DNA of 64,000 nucleotides from Ignavibacteria bacterium (GCA_020635205.1 JACKAE010000003.1:496001-560000); one strand, 5' to 3'; positions 51,596 through 61,666 are shown, counted from the first letter of the stretch. Numbers and translations: made by a program. The notes: generated by a model not told the origin, from the sequence alone.

Positions 51596-54500
51596 TTATT
51601 TGACTATCGTCATCGAGCGAGTCAATACCTCTCCATTCTGCCGCAGCGTGTAAATATACGCACCGCTCTGGAGTCCTTCTGTATCAATGCGGAGACTGTG
51701 AGTTCCGGCTGTCCGCTCTTCGGAGAGAAGCGTGCGAACAAGCAAGCCAGTTGTGTTGTAGAGGTTGATTTCAACCTTGCCTTCTGCAGGAAGATTGAAC
51801 GCAATCTCAAAAGTATTACGTGCAGGATTTGGCACGCTCTGCCCAAGTGCGATTGCACCTGCTGCAATTGAACGTCCGGCGTTGATGGTGCCATCATTCT
51901 GAGTAATGCTCGATCCATTCGATGGATCAACAAACTGTGTACTGGTTGCCATTCCGTTGAGCGTAACGATTTGATCGCCGTTCGTAGCATTGCTGCTGAT
52001 TACCAACTTTGCGTCAGAACCTCCCGGTGCGCTTGGTGCGTAGATAATCTCTACAAACTCAAAGCCTCCCGGTGCAACAGTTCTGCGGTCGAGCGGAGCC
52101 ATCGAATAGTCGGCAGCATTCGTTCCTTCAATGCGAACGTTTGTCAACTCAACTGGGAATGTTCCTGTGTTGCTAATAATAGCTGTTCTGCGAGCAATCG
52201 TGCCGATAGGAACGTTCACACCATCAAAGAGTGTGGTTGGCCCAACATTCAGCAGACGAGTGCCGGCAGTACCCACAATCTGGGCAGTAATCATATCACC
52301 GCCATTATATGTGATCTCAATCGTTGCAAAACGTGGTCCTGACTGGCTTCCCGCATCAGGATTCAGAACTACTGCAAGATCAACCGTTTTCTCAGGATCA
52401 AGCCGTAGTGGCAATGCTGGCCACGGATTAGCTGGATCCTCGGCAATCTCTCCTGCGTTCGGACCAACAAGCGAAAGTCCTGTAATCTCGATCACCTCGG
52501 TTGAAGTATTCACAACGTGAACTGAACCGGACGAACCTGGACCGTCGATAACTGCTGGACCAAGCAGCGCATCTTGTGCGCGAAGATCCGCCTTACCAAC
52601 ACCGTAGAAGTTCAAGTAATAAATGCCTCGCTCAGTAATGCCGTCAATTATCACTGTCGAGTCGTTTGTCTGAAGCATCACCGATGCACGGCGTGAACCG
52701 GAACGATTTGGCGTAAACCGTGCCTTCACCGTTCCTGAGCCTCCCGGAGGAATCACGTAGTCACCGTTGTCCACTGCAATTCCGTTCATCACTTCAATCA
52801 ACTCGAACTCTTTCGTGTCGCCCGTAGCAAGAATCAAGTTGCCCTGATTGATCCGCATATCGCAGTCGCCCGTGTTGTAGACGGTTGTCTCTCCAATGAT
52901 CGACTCACCAACCTTCACCGGATCGAACGTTAGCGCAAGACCATTCAGATCACCCTCGAGATTCTTCGCCAGTTTACCTCCAACTCCCCGCCCAAAGAAC
53001 TCCATCACCATCAACCCTTCTGTCTCAGAGTTCGTCTCGGAACCTTCCATGAAGTTCTCCATTGAAGGACTGAAGAAGTTGACACCGGTAGTCTGCATGA
53101 ACAGGCGGCTGTAGCGTTTGCCCGGACGTTGTGCAACGAAGGTGAGATAGTAAGTCCGACGCTCACCCGGCTTCAATGTCATTGGGAATTTTGCCAACGT
53201 GTTGGCAGTTGTCGGCGCAATACCTGAGCCTTCAGCTAAGATGTAGTCAGCAGAACGAACCAGGTTACCCCACTCATTCTCAAGCAACGGATACCTTGTG
53301 CCCCCCTGCTGAACTCGACTATCGACTTCGTATGCGTCGAAGTTGTTGATTGTCACGTCAACCTTGTTGACGTTCTCAATATCGAGACGCAATGTTGTTG
53401 CTTGCTCGCCGACGCAGGAAACAATGTTCCGGAAATAGCGCCGATCGCCCAAGATTACATTCTCATCTTCCAAATTGAACTCAACTGCTGGTGCAACACT
53501 AAATCCGCTCAGTTTGAAGACACGCTCCTCACCGTCGGCTATCACTGTCAGTGTTGCCTCTTGATTTCCTGTACCGTAGTACGTTCCTCCGTTGTGTGGC
53601 GAGAACGTGACGACAAGAGTAGAGGAAGAGCCACCACCTACAAAGTCTGTTAGACTTGTATTTGCAGCGGTTGAATTTCCTTTCTCAGTGCCGGTTACCC
53701 CACCGAGACGGATGCTGTATTCATCCAGAGGATCTTCGAGAATGTACTCGATTACTGCTGGCTTGGAAGATGGATCTGTGTTGAAGTTCTCGATTGTAAA
53801 TGGCGTAAAGTCACCACTCTCATTCCGGTTCACGTCGATGTTTTCCATCAACTTTGCTCCGTTGCTCATGCCAGGAACGCCACCTTCTGATATGTTGGCA
53901 ATCCAGTCCAACCGAGTTAAGCCAGTAGCACTGACACCGTAGGTCAACGTTGTGCCGTTGCTCAGCTTGAGTATCATCGTTGCGTTCCGCTCACCAATAG
54001 CTTGTGGCGTAAATACAACTTCTGGCGATACTCTCTCTCCCAGATTTACTGTCCCTGGCACAACTGCGTAGTCAGCAGCGGCAGGTCCACTGAACGTAGC
54101 ACTGTAGGAAACAGGATCGCATCCATTATCTGGATTTGAAAGACTGAATGGATAGAAAGATTCGCTACTTCCACGCATTGCCTCTTTTCCTTGAAGGAGC
54201 ACATCCAAGTTCTCCATTTCCTCGGTTCCACCCTCGTCAAGGTCACCAGTAACGGTGATCTTCTTGTCGCAAGGATTGAACGTCCAGATAGAGTTGTCAG
54301 GAATTGGATCGTAGTAGAACCGGTAGTAGTTCGCTGTTGGACCACTGCCGTTTTTGTAGACTTCTGTTGGGAAGTTGTTTCCGTAAGCACTCAGGTAGCG
54401 CGATGTGCTGCTTGCAATACCGATTGCACCGGAGTAGGTGGTTGAACTTGATGAACTGTACATACCGGAGTACCAGAACTCAATCTTGTTCGACCCTTCG

Positions 54501-55024
54501 TACATTCTTGCCTGATAGCGGAGACCTCTGAAGCTTGAGCTGAGGCCATACATGCCATACCACTCAACAACCAACACTCTGTTTGGTGCGGATCCTACAA
54601 GTTTGTAGTGAACCTTTGAGTTACTGTAGTAGTACGGACGGAAATATCTGCCCCAGTATGCGCAGATGCTTGGGTGCAGCGTATTGGTATACTCCGGCCA
54701 CCCATAGGAATAGTAGCCGTAGTAGTAGGCAGTTTTCCCGAGAGTTAAGTGGCCAGAGGCATTAACCGAAAAGGTTGTGTAGTTGGTTCCGTCAAAGTTG
54801 AACGTGAACCCAATTGAAAGAAGATTTGTGTAGCCATAGTAGCTCGACGTTCTGGAAAAGAGCGTTGTGCTTCCAGTCATGTCGTAGGCCGAACCAGTTG
54901 AACGAGACATCTGGTAGACATCATCCATAGCAACGCTCGGATATGCAGTCCAGATGACGGCAAGCATCGAGAACAGTAGTATTCTCATCAGCTTAGTGGT
55001 AGTGTAGTTTGTAGTAACCCGCAT
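51596..55024 (-). CDS. Large T9SS-secreted protein with choice-of-anchor D/Ig-like domains (paralog 1)
   Basis: The 1142-residue protein is preceded by GGAG 9 bases from the ATG at 55024 and has a signal peptide (RILLFSMLAVIWTAYPSVAM). Residues about 40-260 form a tyrosine-rich domain (TLGKTAYYYGYYSYGWPEY) with a strand fold of unknown family. The rest is a series of immunoglobulin-like ASH/choice-of-anchor D modules, shown by repeated TPQAIGERNATMILKLSNG, TPNRSGSRRASVMLQTND and APSAPGGSDAKLVISSNAT blocks. The end is a T9SS sorting domain (VPNPARNTFEIAFNLP, VEINLYNTTGLLVRTLL, SGAYIYTLRQNGEV). A paralog follows at once upstream. It is probably a surface fibre or adhesin-like protein. Confidence 0.85.
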   Translation of the reverse strand: MRVTTNYTTTKLMRILLFSMLAVIWTAYPSVAMDDVYQMSRSTGSAYDMTGSTTLFSRTSSYYGYTNLLSIGFTFNFDGTNYTTFSVNASGHLTLGKTAYYYGYYSYGWPEYTNTLHPSICAYWGRYFRPYYYSNSKVHYKLVGSAPNRVLVVEWYGMYGLSSSFRGLRYQARMYEGSNKIEFWYSGMYSSSSSTTYSGAIGIASSTSRYLSAYGNNFPTEVYKNGSGPTANYYRFYYDPIPDNSIWTFNPCDKKITVTGDLDEGGTEEMENLDVLLQGKEAMRGSSESFYPFSLSNPDNGCDPVSYSATFSGPAAADYAVVPGTVNLGERVSPEVVFTPQAIGERNATMILKLSNGTTLTYGVSATGLTRLDWIANISEGGVPGMSNGAKLMENIDVNRNESGDFTPFTIENFNTDPSSKPAVIEYILEDPLDEYSIRLGGVTGTEKGNSTAANTSLTDFVGGGSSSTLVVTFSPHNGGTYYGTGNQEATLTVIADGEERVFKLSGFSVAPAVEFNLEDENVILGDRRYFRNIVSCVGEQATTLRLDIENVNKVDVTINNFDAYEVDSRVQQGGTRYPLLENEWGNLVRSADYILAEGSGIAPTTANTLAKFPMTLKPGERRTYYLTFVAQRPGKRYSRLFMQTTGVNFFSPSMENFMEGSETNSETEGLMVMEFFGRGVGGKLAKNLEGDLNGLALTFDPVKVGESIIGETTVYNTGDCDMRINQGNLILATGDTKEFELIEVMNGIAVDNGDYVIPPGGSGTVKARFTPNRSGSRRASVMLQTNDSTVIIDGITERGIYYLNFYGVGKADLRAQDALLGPAVIDGPGSSGSVHVVNTSTEVIEITGLSLVGPNAGEIAEDPANPWPALPLRLDPEKTVDLAVVLNPDAGSQSGPRFATIEITYNGGDMITAQIVGTAGTRLLNVGPTTLFDGVNVPIGTIARRTAIISNTGTFPVELTNVRIEGTNAADYSMAPLDRRTVAPGGFEFVEIIYAPSAPGGSDAKLVISSNATNGDQIVTLNGMATSTQFVDPSNGSSITQNDGTINAGRSIAAGAIALGQSVPNPARNTFEIAFNLPAEGKVEINLYNTTGLLVRTLLSEERTAGTHSLRIDTEGLQSGAYIYTLRQNGEVLTRSMTIVK

Positions 55025-55078
55025 TATTCAAAGCTCCTTCTAATTGTGAGTAATTAAGTACGGATATATGTATAGTAT

Positions 55079-55107
55079 CAAAAGTCGTATGAACACTATC
55101 AAGCAAA
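55079..55107 (-). promoter_or_regulatory. Possible promoter of the 1142-aa T9SS gene
   Basis: Read on the minus strand, TTTG is followed by 17 bases and then GACTTTTG, one base off the TAnnTTTG box. It is about 55 bases before the start codon. The match is imperfect. Confidence 0.35.
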
Positions 55108-55288
55108 ATCAAAGAACATGATGATATATGGGAATATCACTTTGCGGAGGTTAGCTACTGGTTGTCGGCTGGTGATGGGTGTGGATTGTTCAGGAGTGGA
55201 CGTATCCTGAAGCCACTATAATCAATCGCTAATGATACGAAACCATACAGATATATGTCAAGAGTTTTCGAGAAAAAACATTTGGTAC

Positions 55289-55324
55289 AAAAAAGGGACA
55301 CTCTGCTATTGCAGAGTGTCCCTT
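55289..55324 (-). terminator. Strong terminator of the 1111-aa T9SS gene
   Basis: On the minus strand AAGGGACACTCTGC and GCAGAGTGTCCCTT form a perfect 14-bp stem around AATA, followed by a run of six T. It lies 43 bases after the stop codon. Confidence 0.95.
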
Positions 55325-55366
55325 ACACGTAGCTTAGGATTTCTCCCAAGCACTATTCTATGTGAT

Positions 55367-58300
55367 CTACTTTACAAGATCCAGCGCCTGCGAAATCACT
55401 CCGGAAGCGGTCTGTAGTGTGTAGAAATAACGTCCGCTTGAGAAGCCCTTCAAGTCAACGTGAAGAACGTTCTCACCAGCGTCTGCCTCACCATTTACCA
55501 GTGTTTTCACTATCTGGCCGCTGGCATTGTACAGCTTGATTGTCACAATCTCCTTCTCCGGCAGACGATAGCGAATTTCCGCTTTGCCGCTGGTAGGATT
55601 TGGCGCGCTCTGCCAGAGTGCTGTTCCATCAGCCATCGTCACGGCTGCATCAGAAAGTCCCAAACTTGGCCGGACGGCTGTCTGGTCATCACCTGGTGTT
55701 CGAGTTGAACCAGCACTTCCTGCCCCTCCTTCGATCGCGGTTGCCGTTGCCTCACCACCGAGAGTAATGACGTGCGTGCCGGCTGGCGTTCCGTTTGTTG
55801 TGTTGGTCATAACTGTAATCGTAGCCGCGGTAACTCCCTGTGCAGTTGGCGCAAAGGTTACCTCGAGGAACTCTGCACTTCCCGGCTCAATTACCGTGCG
55901 AGCAAGAGGCGTAAAGCTGTATTGATCCATGTTGGCTCCGCTTAGCTGTACGCTTTGCACAACAACCGGAAGTGTTCCATCGTTTGCAATCACTGCAAAC
56001 TGACGACGCAGATTGCCAACAGGCACTTGAGTGTTCTTGAAGAGTTCCGTTGGAACGATATTCAGTGTCCGCGAACCTGCCAGACCAGTAACATCGATTG
56101 AGAGAACATCTCCATTATCGAGCGTAACCTCAAGAACCGCAGTACGAATTCCAGGAGCACTTCCTGTATTCGGCACTAAGGAAAGACCAAGCTCGAAGTT
56201 CTTACCCGGAGCAACGGTAACCGGGAAGGTTGGCCAAACATTAGCAGGATCTTCGATAATCTCACCTGTGCCAACAATAGTAGCACCGGTAATTTTCACT
56301 AACGATCCAGAGTTGTTCTCCAAAATGGCAACCCCAGCAGATGTAGTTCCATCAATCACCGCAGGTGGCAATGTCAGGTTACGTCCTTCGAGACCAACCT
56401 TGCCAACGCCGAATACGTCGAGATAGTAATGTCCACGCTCAGTTACCCCCGGAATCACAACTGATGAGTCGTTGGTAACTAACTGGATCGATGCCCGACG
56501 TGAACCAGAACGCTGAGGCGTAAAGGCAACATCGAACGTTGCACTCGTTCCCGGAGGAAGTACGTAGTTCCCCTTCGCATCCTTTCCGATGCCGGTAAAG
56601 CCTGAGAGAATCTCGAACTCTGAAACATCACCCGAAACCAGACGGAAGTCGTTAGCATTAATCAGAAGATCGCAATCGCCGTTGTTATAGACTTCCCCAC
56701 TTAGGGTAGAAGTCTTCCGTACTTCTGTGCTCGGGAAGACAATCGCCTTCGGCAATTCTTTGCTTCCTACTCCACTCGTGAGAAGTGAGCCAAGACCATT
56801 ACCAACAAGTTCGAAGTTCAAAATTCCAAGCACAGAGCCGTTGTTCACATCGAGGCCAACAAAATTCTCTCCATTTGTTTGGAAGAACGAGCGTGCGCGA
56901 CGCACACCAGAGTTAACTGGACGGAAGCCGATATAGATCGACTGCGTAACACCTGGTGGAACTATAATTGGCAATGCTAACTCATTACCGTTAACGTCCG
57001 CAATAAAGTAATCTGGAGCCGGAATCGGATTGCCGAAGTCATCCGTCAAGAGTGGATATGGTGGTGTTCCCTGCTGAATAACTGTGTTTGTCAGGAACGC
57101 ATCCTTTGTGGTGAGCATAAATGGCTCATCACCAATGCTCTGCACCTGAATCTCCAGAACTTCCGTCTCCTGAGCTACACACTTAGCCACGTTGCGGAAG
57201 ATTGTCGACCCTGCAATCAACGGCTGCTGAAGCGAGAAGAACTTTGCCCCTGCACCAGATGAGAAAATGCGGAGTACGTACGTACGCACCTCACCCTCAG
57301 CATTTACTTCAAGCGTTGCTTCTAAGAAGTTTACGTTGTTTTTCGGGCTGAAGGTAATTACTGGTGAAGATGACGCTCCCGGTAGGATATTCTCACTTGT
57401 GCGGTCAATCTTAAACTGACCACTTGGATCGGTCAGCTTATACTTGATTGGAGCAGGTGGTCCTGGCGCGTTTGCGACTGTTAGCGTAATCGGGGTATAA
57501 TTTATTGAGGTATTATTTTCTTGTTTGAAGCCATTGAAGAGTGTATCTCCACTTGCTAAGGCTGCTGTTCCACCCTGAGGAATATTACCAACCCAGCCTA
57601 TACGTGGAATACCTTCTCCAGCTAAGACATATGTGCGAACAACAGCACCTGAGTTATCCTCAACTTTCAACGTTGCGTAACGAACCCCAATTCCTGTTGG
57701 AGCAAACGTAAGCGTTGGCATATTACCCGATGCCGGAAGTGTTCCACTGGCAGGGTTTATTGTATACTCGCTGGCTCTCGCCCCACCCACTGTGTAAGTA
57801 AACCCAGTTGCACAGAGATTGAAGAGGTTAAATGGCTGGAAGCCTTGCGAACTACTCAGAACAACCTGCTTGCCGAGAAGGAGCGTATCCCCAGTCGCCA
57901 TTTTAGCTGTTCCACCTTCGGAAACATTCCCCGTAAGGCCACCCGGACAGAAGGTGTAGAGCCGATTGGCAGAAATTGGAGTGCTGGTGAAACTGATACT
58001 GTTTGCCGACGTGGTTGTGCTAGTGGTGGGCGTCGCTCCCGGCGTCACACTTACGAAGCCGTTTGATGAACCGATTCCAATCGTCGCACTTGTAGAGACT
58101 GATATCGATCCCCATGGACTACAACTTGAGCTGCTTTGCCCAGTAGTTTCGTCATACCAATACTCAATCTTGTTCGTTCCCTCGTACAACCGAATTTGGA
58201 ACGTCACAGGTGCTCTCCCCCCATTTCCACCAGTGGTAAATCCTAACTGATCGTAGTCGACAACGAACACCCGATTAGGAGCACTGCCAGTTGTTTTATA

Positions 58301-58702
58301 GCGAATGCTACTAGAGGTACATTGTCCCCCAAGACCATCGGTAATACGCATATCGTCCCAAATTCCAGCAAGAACTGGCACGGAGACATTGTTAAGACTG
58401 TTGTTGGTAGGTGAGCTGAGCGTACCACTGCCAAGGACAACTACACCACTATGGTAGATCCGAGCCTGTGTGTAGCTCACCCCGTCGAAGGAGAATGAAA
58501 ATCCGATATTAACGAGGAATTCCTGATAAGAGGCTCCCCATTGACTGCCAGTTCGAGTTGAAAAAGAAAGGGTCGAAAACCCACCTGTATTGCGAGTTCC
58601 CGTCCCCGGAGAAAAGATGTAATTGATCTGGGCAGATAGTTCGCTCGAAACGAATAGCATGCCGCAGAGTAACAGAAGAATAGCCGTAGCTTTTGTTCTC
58701 AT
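55367..58702 (-). CDS. Large T9SS-secreted protein with choice-of-anchor D/Ig-like domains (paralog 2)
   Basis: The 1111-residue product has a signal peptide (MRTKATAILLLLCGMLFVSSELSAQ). The N-terminal domain (about 27-250) is a beta-rich module with a conserved IGFSFSFDGVSYTQARIYHSG block, the same kind as in the neighbouring paralog. Ig-like choice-of-anchor D repeats follow (TPQRSGSRRASIQLVTND, APTAQGVTAATITVMTN). It ends in a T9SS sorting domain: APNPTSGKAEIRYRLPEK, IVTIKLYNASGQIVKTL and SGRYFYTLQTASGVISQALDLV. The two genes clearly arose by tandem duplication; the sorting domains and the last Ig repeats align closely. Its start is free-standing without a strong Shine-Dalgarno sequence. 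Confidence 0.85.
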   Translation of the reverse strand: MRTKATAILLLLCGMLFVSSELSAQINYIFSPGTGTRNTGGFSTLSFSTRTGSQWGASYQEFLVNIGFSFSFDGVSYTQARIYHSGVVVLGSGTLSSPTNNSLNNVSVPVLAGIWDDMRITDGLGGQCTSSSIRYKTTGSAPNRVFVVDYDQLGFTTGGNGGRAPVTFQIRLYEGTNKIEYWYDETTGQSSSSCSPWGSISVSTSATIGIGSSNGFVSVTPGATPTTSTTTSANSISFTSTPISANRLYTFCPGGLTGNVSEGGTAKMATGDTLLLGKQVVLSSSQGFQPFNLFNLCATGFTYTVGGARASEYTINPASGTLPASGNMPTLTFAPTGIGVRYATLKVEDNSGAVVRTYVLAGEGIPRIGWVGNIPQGGTAALASGDTLFNGFKQENNTSINYTPITLTVANAPGPPAPIKYKLTDPSGQFKIDRTSENILPGASSSPVITFSPKNNVNFLEATLEVNAEGEVRTYVLRIFSSGAGAKFFSLQQPLIAGSTIFRNVAKCVAQETEVLEIQVQSIGDEPFMLTTKDAFLTNTVIQQGTPPYPLLTDDFGNPIPAPDYFIADVNGNELALPIIVPPGVTQSIYIGFRPVNSGVRRARSFFQTNGENFVGLDVNNGSVLGILNFELVGNGLGSLLTSGVGSKELPKAIVFPSTEVRKTSTLSGEVYNNGDCDLLINANDFRLVSGDVSEFEILSGFTGIGKDAKGNYVLPPGTSATFDVAFTPQRSGSRRASIQLVTNDSSVVIPGVTERGHYYLDVFGVGKVGLEGRNLTLPPAVIDGTTSAGVAILENNSGSLVKITGATIVGTGEIIEDPANVWPTFPVTVAPGKNFELGLSLVPNTGSAPGIRTAVLEVTLDNGDVLSIDVTGLAGSRTLNIVPTELFKNTQVPVGNLRRQFAVIANDGTLPVVVQSVQLSGANMDQYSFTPLARTVIEPGSAEFLEVTFAPTAQGVTAATITVMTNTTNGTPAGTHVITLGGEATATAIEGGAGSAGSTRTPGDDQTAVRPSLGLSDAAVTMADGTALWQSAPNPTSGKAEIRYRLPEKEIVTIKLYNASGQIVKTLVNGEADAGENVLHVDLKGFSSGRYFYTLQTASGVISQALDLVK

Positions 58703-59074
58703 AAGTATGTACCCTGAGTTATGTGTTAGAAAGTTCTCTAAATTCTTTTTACAGCACTAATTTTGAAGGGATTTCTCTCACAAATTGTGTGAAAACATTG
58801 TGTGGAAATGCTGGTGACTCCCAGCTACATACTACTCTGCACAACTTCAGTTTTTTCTCGAACAACTTTCATTCAACGTTTTAGTGCAGATATTTCAATA
58901 CAGTCTCGAAAAAGACAGAGAAATATACAAAAGAGTTACATTGTGACGAAAATTTTTCGAAAAAAAACAACTTTCTCTCTTCACCTTCCCGCACTTAATC
59001 GTTGACAGCAGAGTGAGAACTAATTTGATTTGGCCCCCTCTCTTGCCAATTCCTCTAGAGATCAGCTATATTGG
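58703..59074. other. 372-bp divergent region between the paralog 2 gene and a TPR gene
   Basis: No gene, repeat or terminator is seen. The plus-strand frame opens from a TTG at 59030, but the first credible ATG is at 59075. The region must carry both promoters; no clear TAnnTTTG box is visible. Confidence 0.4.
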
Positions 59075-60160
59075 ATGAATATGTCTCTACTATATCTTCT
59101 TTTGAAACACCAATCTCCCCGTTACGCTGTAGTGAACGTAGCTATTGCGGCGGCCGCACTTTTTGTAACCTACTCTGATTCTCTTTGTGCACAAAACCAC
59201 CACTGCGACTCTACATTTTCACCAATAGAAGCGGGGAAGAGGCATTTTTATCGAGGAGAATATCTGCAAGCAATTGAGGATTACAACAAAATCCCCAATA
59301 CTGATCCTGACTATGGTGATGTGCTCTACGAAATGGCCTGGGCGCAATATGAAGTTGGGGATTATCTACAAAGCATCAGTCTTCTATCCGATGCAATCTA
59401 CTATATACAAGGCTCAACCGACCACATCCAAGCACTCTTGGCACAAAACTACACCTACAATCTTCCAATGGCTGACTTTGCATATGAGCTTAGTGTGAGA
59501 ACAAAGGAAGATATCACCGAGTTCATTAAACGTGGAGAACAAGAAGAGGATCCTGAACGGCTATACAGACTTGCCACGGCCTTCAAAATACGTGGTGACA
59601 GCGAACAAGCAGGTCAAATACTAAGCATTGCAATTTCTGTCCGCCCTGACCATTGGAACCTACATGAAGCCCTTGGAAAACTTTTTTTGGAGCGTGGGCA
59701 ATTTCATGAAGCCGCATTTTGCTTTGCCCGAGCATTGGATGTCTTCCCAACAATGTTTGCGGCAGACCGAAACATGATTCGACTCGAGAACTCTCTGCTT
59801 GCCAGTCAAGAGCTTTCAAGCCTCCCCCTCTCTTCAGTCTCTACCACATCTCACATCTCTCCCGAAAATCTACGTGATGGTTTGTCGAAACTGTTGGTTG
59901 GGACGAAAACTCTGGACTCTACTGTTCAAGCCTACTACGTGCCGTGGTTGCAGCAGATCGTCCAATCAAAATATCTTGACTGCTTAGTTTACCGTATCCT
60001 GCTATCTGTTGATCCAAAATCTTCTAAAGACTGGATTAACCAACACGAAGATCAAATGAAGAGCTACCTTGCCATGAGTAATGATAGAGTAGACTCACTT
60101 CTACGAAGCCAACGCGAACGGCTTGGGCTACCACTTAGTGGCCCCCCTCAGGATGAGTAG
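59075..60160 (+). CDS. TPR-repeat protein with N-terminal membrane/signal segment
   Basis: The ATG at 59075 gives 361 aa; a second ATG lies two codons later. The N-terminus contains a basic region, then a hydrophobic segment (NVAIAAAALFVTYSDSLCAQ) ending in a signal-like AQ, so the rest is likely exported to the periplasm. Four or more TPR-like units follow (GKRHFYRGEYLQAIEDYNKI, DVLYEMAWAQYEVGDYLQSI, RLYRLATAFKIRGDSEQAG, ALGKLFLERGQFHEAAFCF). The C-terminus is a helical region of unknown kind. No partner is suggested by the neighbours. Confidence 0.72.
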   Translation: MNMSLLYLLLKHQSPRYAVVNVAIAAAALFVTYSDSLCAQNHHCDSTFSPIEAGKRHFYRGEYLQAIEDYNKIPNTDPDYGDVLYEMAWAQYEVGDYLQSISLLSDAIYYIQGSTDHIQALLAQNYTYNLPMADFAYELSVRTKEDITEFIKRGEQEEDPERLYRLATAFKIRGDSEQAGQILSIAISVRPDHWNLHEALGKLFLERGQFHEAAFCFARALDVFPTMFAADRNMIRLENSLLASQELSSLPLSSVSTTSHISPENLRDGLSKLLVGTKTLDSTVQAYYVPWLQQIVQSKYLDCLVYRILLSVDPKSSKDWINQHEDQMKSYLAMSNDRVDSLLRSQRERLGLPLSGPPQDE

Positions 60161-60180
60161 AGCAAACTGTTCTGTAAAGA

Positions 60181-61539
60181 CTACCGATGAATTACCATTC
60201 GCTGTGTGAATTCCCCTTGATTGTATAGAAACCGGAAAAGATAGATGCCGTTCGCAAGCTCATCTACCGGTATCATAACATCCTCTGAATCAGCTTCTAC
60301 CCTCCTAAAGGCAACACTCCTCCCCAAATAGTCAAGAACCTCAACCTCGTACCCACGAACATCTGACCCCTGAAGGTGAACGTTGACGGCTGACGAAGCT
60401 GGGATTGGAGAGAGAGTGAAGCGTGGAGCTTCTACCTCGGTCTCCCGACTTTCGACTCCAAGACTTCTAATATCCCAGATTCGAGCAGTATTATCATAAC
60501 TGGCAGTAACGACGTGGGAAACGTCTGGACTGAATCTTGCGGTGAAGAGGCGATCAGTATGCCCGAACAATGGAAATACCCCTGCACCTGTCGCGGCACT
60601 CCAGACTCCTCCACTCCAATCTTCGCTTGCCGTTGCCACAAACCTATCGTCGGAACTGAAGGTTGCCTCTCGCAATCGGTTTTGATGTTGATCTAACAAG
60701 TGAAGAGATTCGCCAGTCTGCACATCCCAAATTCGTGCAGTGAAATCGAAGCTCGATGTCACTAAACGAGTTCCGTCAGAATTAAAGTAGGCCGCTCTCA
60801 CCCGATCGGTGTGCCCGCGAAGAACTCGAAGGGAATCACCTGTGATTGGATCCCAGATGATAGCAAGGTTATCAAAGCCAGCAGTAGCAACATATCGAGC
60901 ATCGTTGCTGAACCGAGCCATGTTCACCCCACCTGTGTGCCCAGTTAGTCGATGGAGAAGTGTACCAGTTTCGGCATCCCAGATAATAGCAGTGCCGTCG
61001 ATACTGGCACTGGCAATCATCTTGCCATCTGAGCTAACATCGATGCTAAAAATGTTGCCGGTATGCCCACGCATAACGTGAAGTTCTTCACCTGTAGCTA
61101 CACTCCAAACTCGGACTGTGGAATCCCAAATTCCCTCTGCTACCCACTTCCCATCCGGACTAAAGGCAGCATCTCGGACTCGAGTTGATGCAGTGAACGT
61201 CTGGAGCAGTTCTCCCGTTGCTGTGCGCCAAGCTCGAACAGTAAAGTCGTCACCGACAGTGAGCACCATTGTCCCGTCACGACTAAACTTTGCAGAGGTA
61301 AGTCGGCTTGTGTGGCCAACCAACGAGCGCACCTCCTCTCCTGTTGTAGCATCCCAGAGCTTCCCAAGCCCATCATATCCAGCAGTTACAATCAATGTTC
61401 CGTCGGGACTATACTCTGCCCAAGAGACCGCGTCGGTATGCCCACTTAAAATAGTCTGTGATGTAGAAGTTGCCTGAACTAAGAGCAACGTGGTAAAGAA
61501 CAGAGCAGAAAACTGAATCAATCGTATATGAAGTTTCAT
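60181..61539 (-). CDS. T9SS-secreted WD40-repeat protein
   Basis: The start is set at the ATG at 61539 (452 aa), whose product opens with a signal peptide (LIQFSALFFTTLLLVQATSTSQ). Eight WD40 repeats follow, each with the GH...WD spacing (for example SGHTDAVSWAEYSPDG and KLWDATTGEEVRSL; the last is FGHTDRLFTARFSPD with ARIWDIRS), which would make one eight-bladed propeller. The end is a T9SS sorting domain (ESREVEAP-type linker, LSPIPASSAVNVHLQ, YEVEVLDYLGRSVAFRRV, ANGIYLFRFLYNQGEFTQRMVI). Extracellular WD40 propellers of this type are unusual because WD40 domains mostly work in the cytoplasm. The gene converges with the TPR gene. Confidence 0.88.
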   Translation of the reverse strand: MKLHIRLIQFSALFFTTLLLVQATSTSQTILSGHTDAVSWAEYSPDGTLIVTAGYDGLGKLWDATTGEEVRSLVGHTSRLTSAKFSRDGTMVLTVGDDFTVRAWRTATGELLQTFTASTRVRDAAFSPDGKWVAEGIWDSTVRVWSVATGEELHVMRGHTGNIFSIDVSSDGKMIASASIDGTAIIWDAETGTLLHRLTGHTGGVNMARFSNDARYVATAGFDNLAIIWDPITGDSLRVLRGHTDRVRAAYFNSDGTRLVTSSFDFTARIWDVQTGESLHLLDQHQNRLREATFSSDDRFVATASEDWSGGVWSAATGAGVFPLFGHTDRLFTARFSPDVSHVVTASYDNTARIWDIRSLGVESRETEVEAPRFTLSPIPASSAVNVHLQGSDVRGYEVEVLDYLGRSVAFRRVEADSEDVMIPVDELANGIYLFRFLYNQGEFTQRMVIHR

Positions 61540-61666
61540 AACTTGCACTGGAAAGTGTTGTAGCACAACAAGAATGTCTCTATCAAAAAAGTAGATAGCC
61601 CAGATCATTGACTTAATCTACTTACTATCAAATTATCAATATCCTCTTTGAGAAGAGGACTGGAAT

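Larger units (their letters stand above)
55025..55366. other. 342-bp spacer between the two T9SS paralogs, with a possible promoter
   Basis: Apart from the terminator of the upstream gene and the likely promoter of the downstream one, the spacer shows no coding sequence. It is AT-rich near the promoter, with no repeat of the AATTCAAAA family. Confidence 0.4.
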
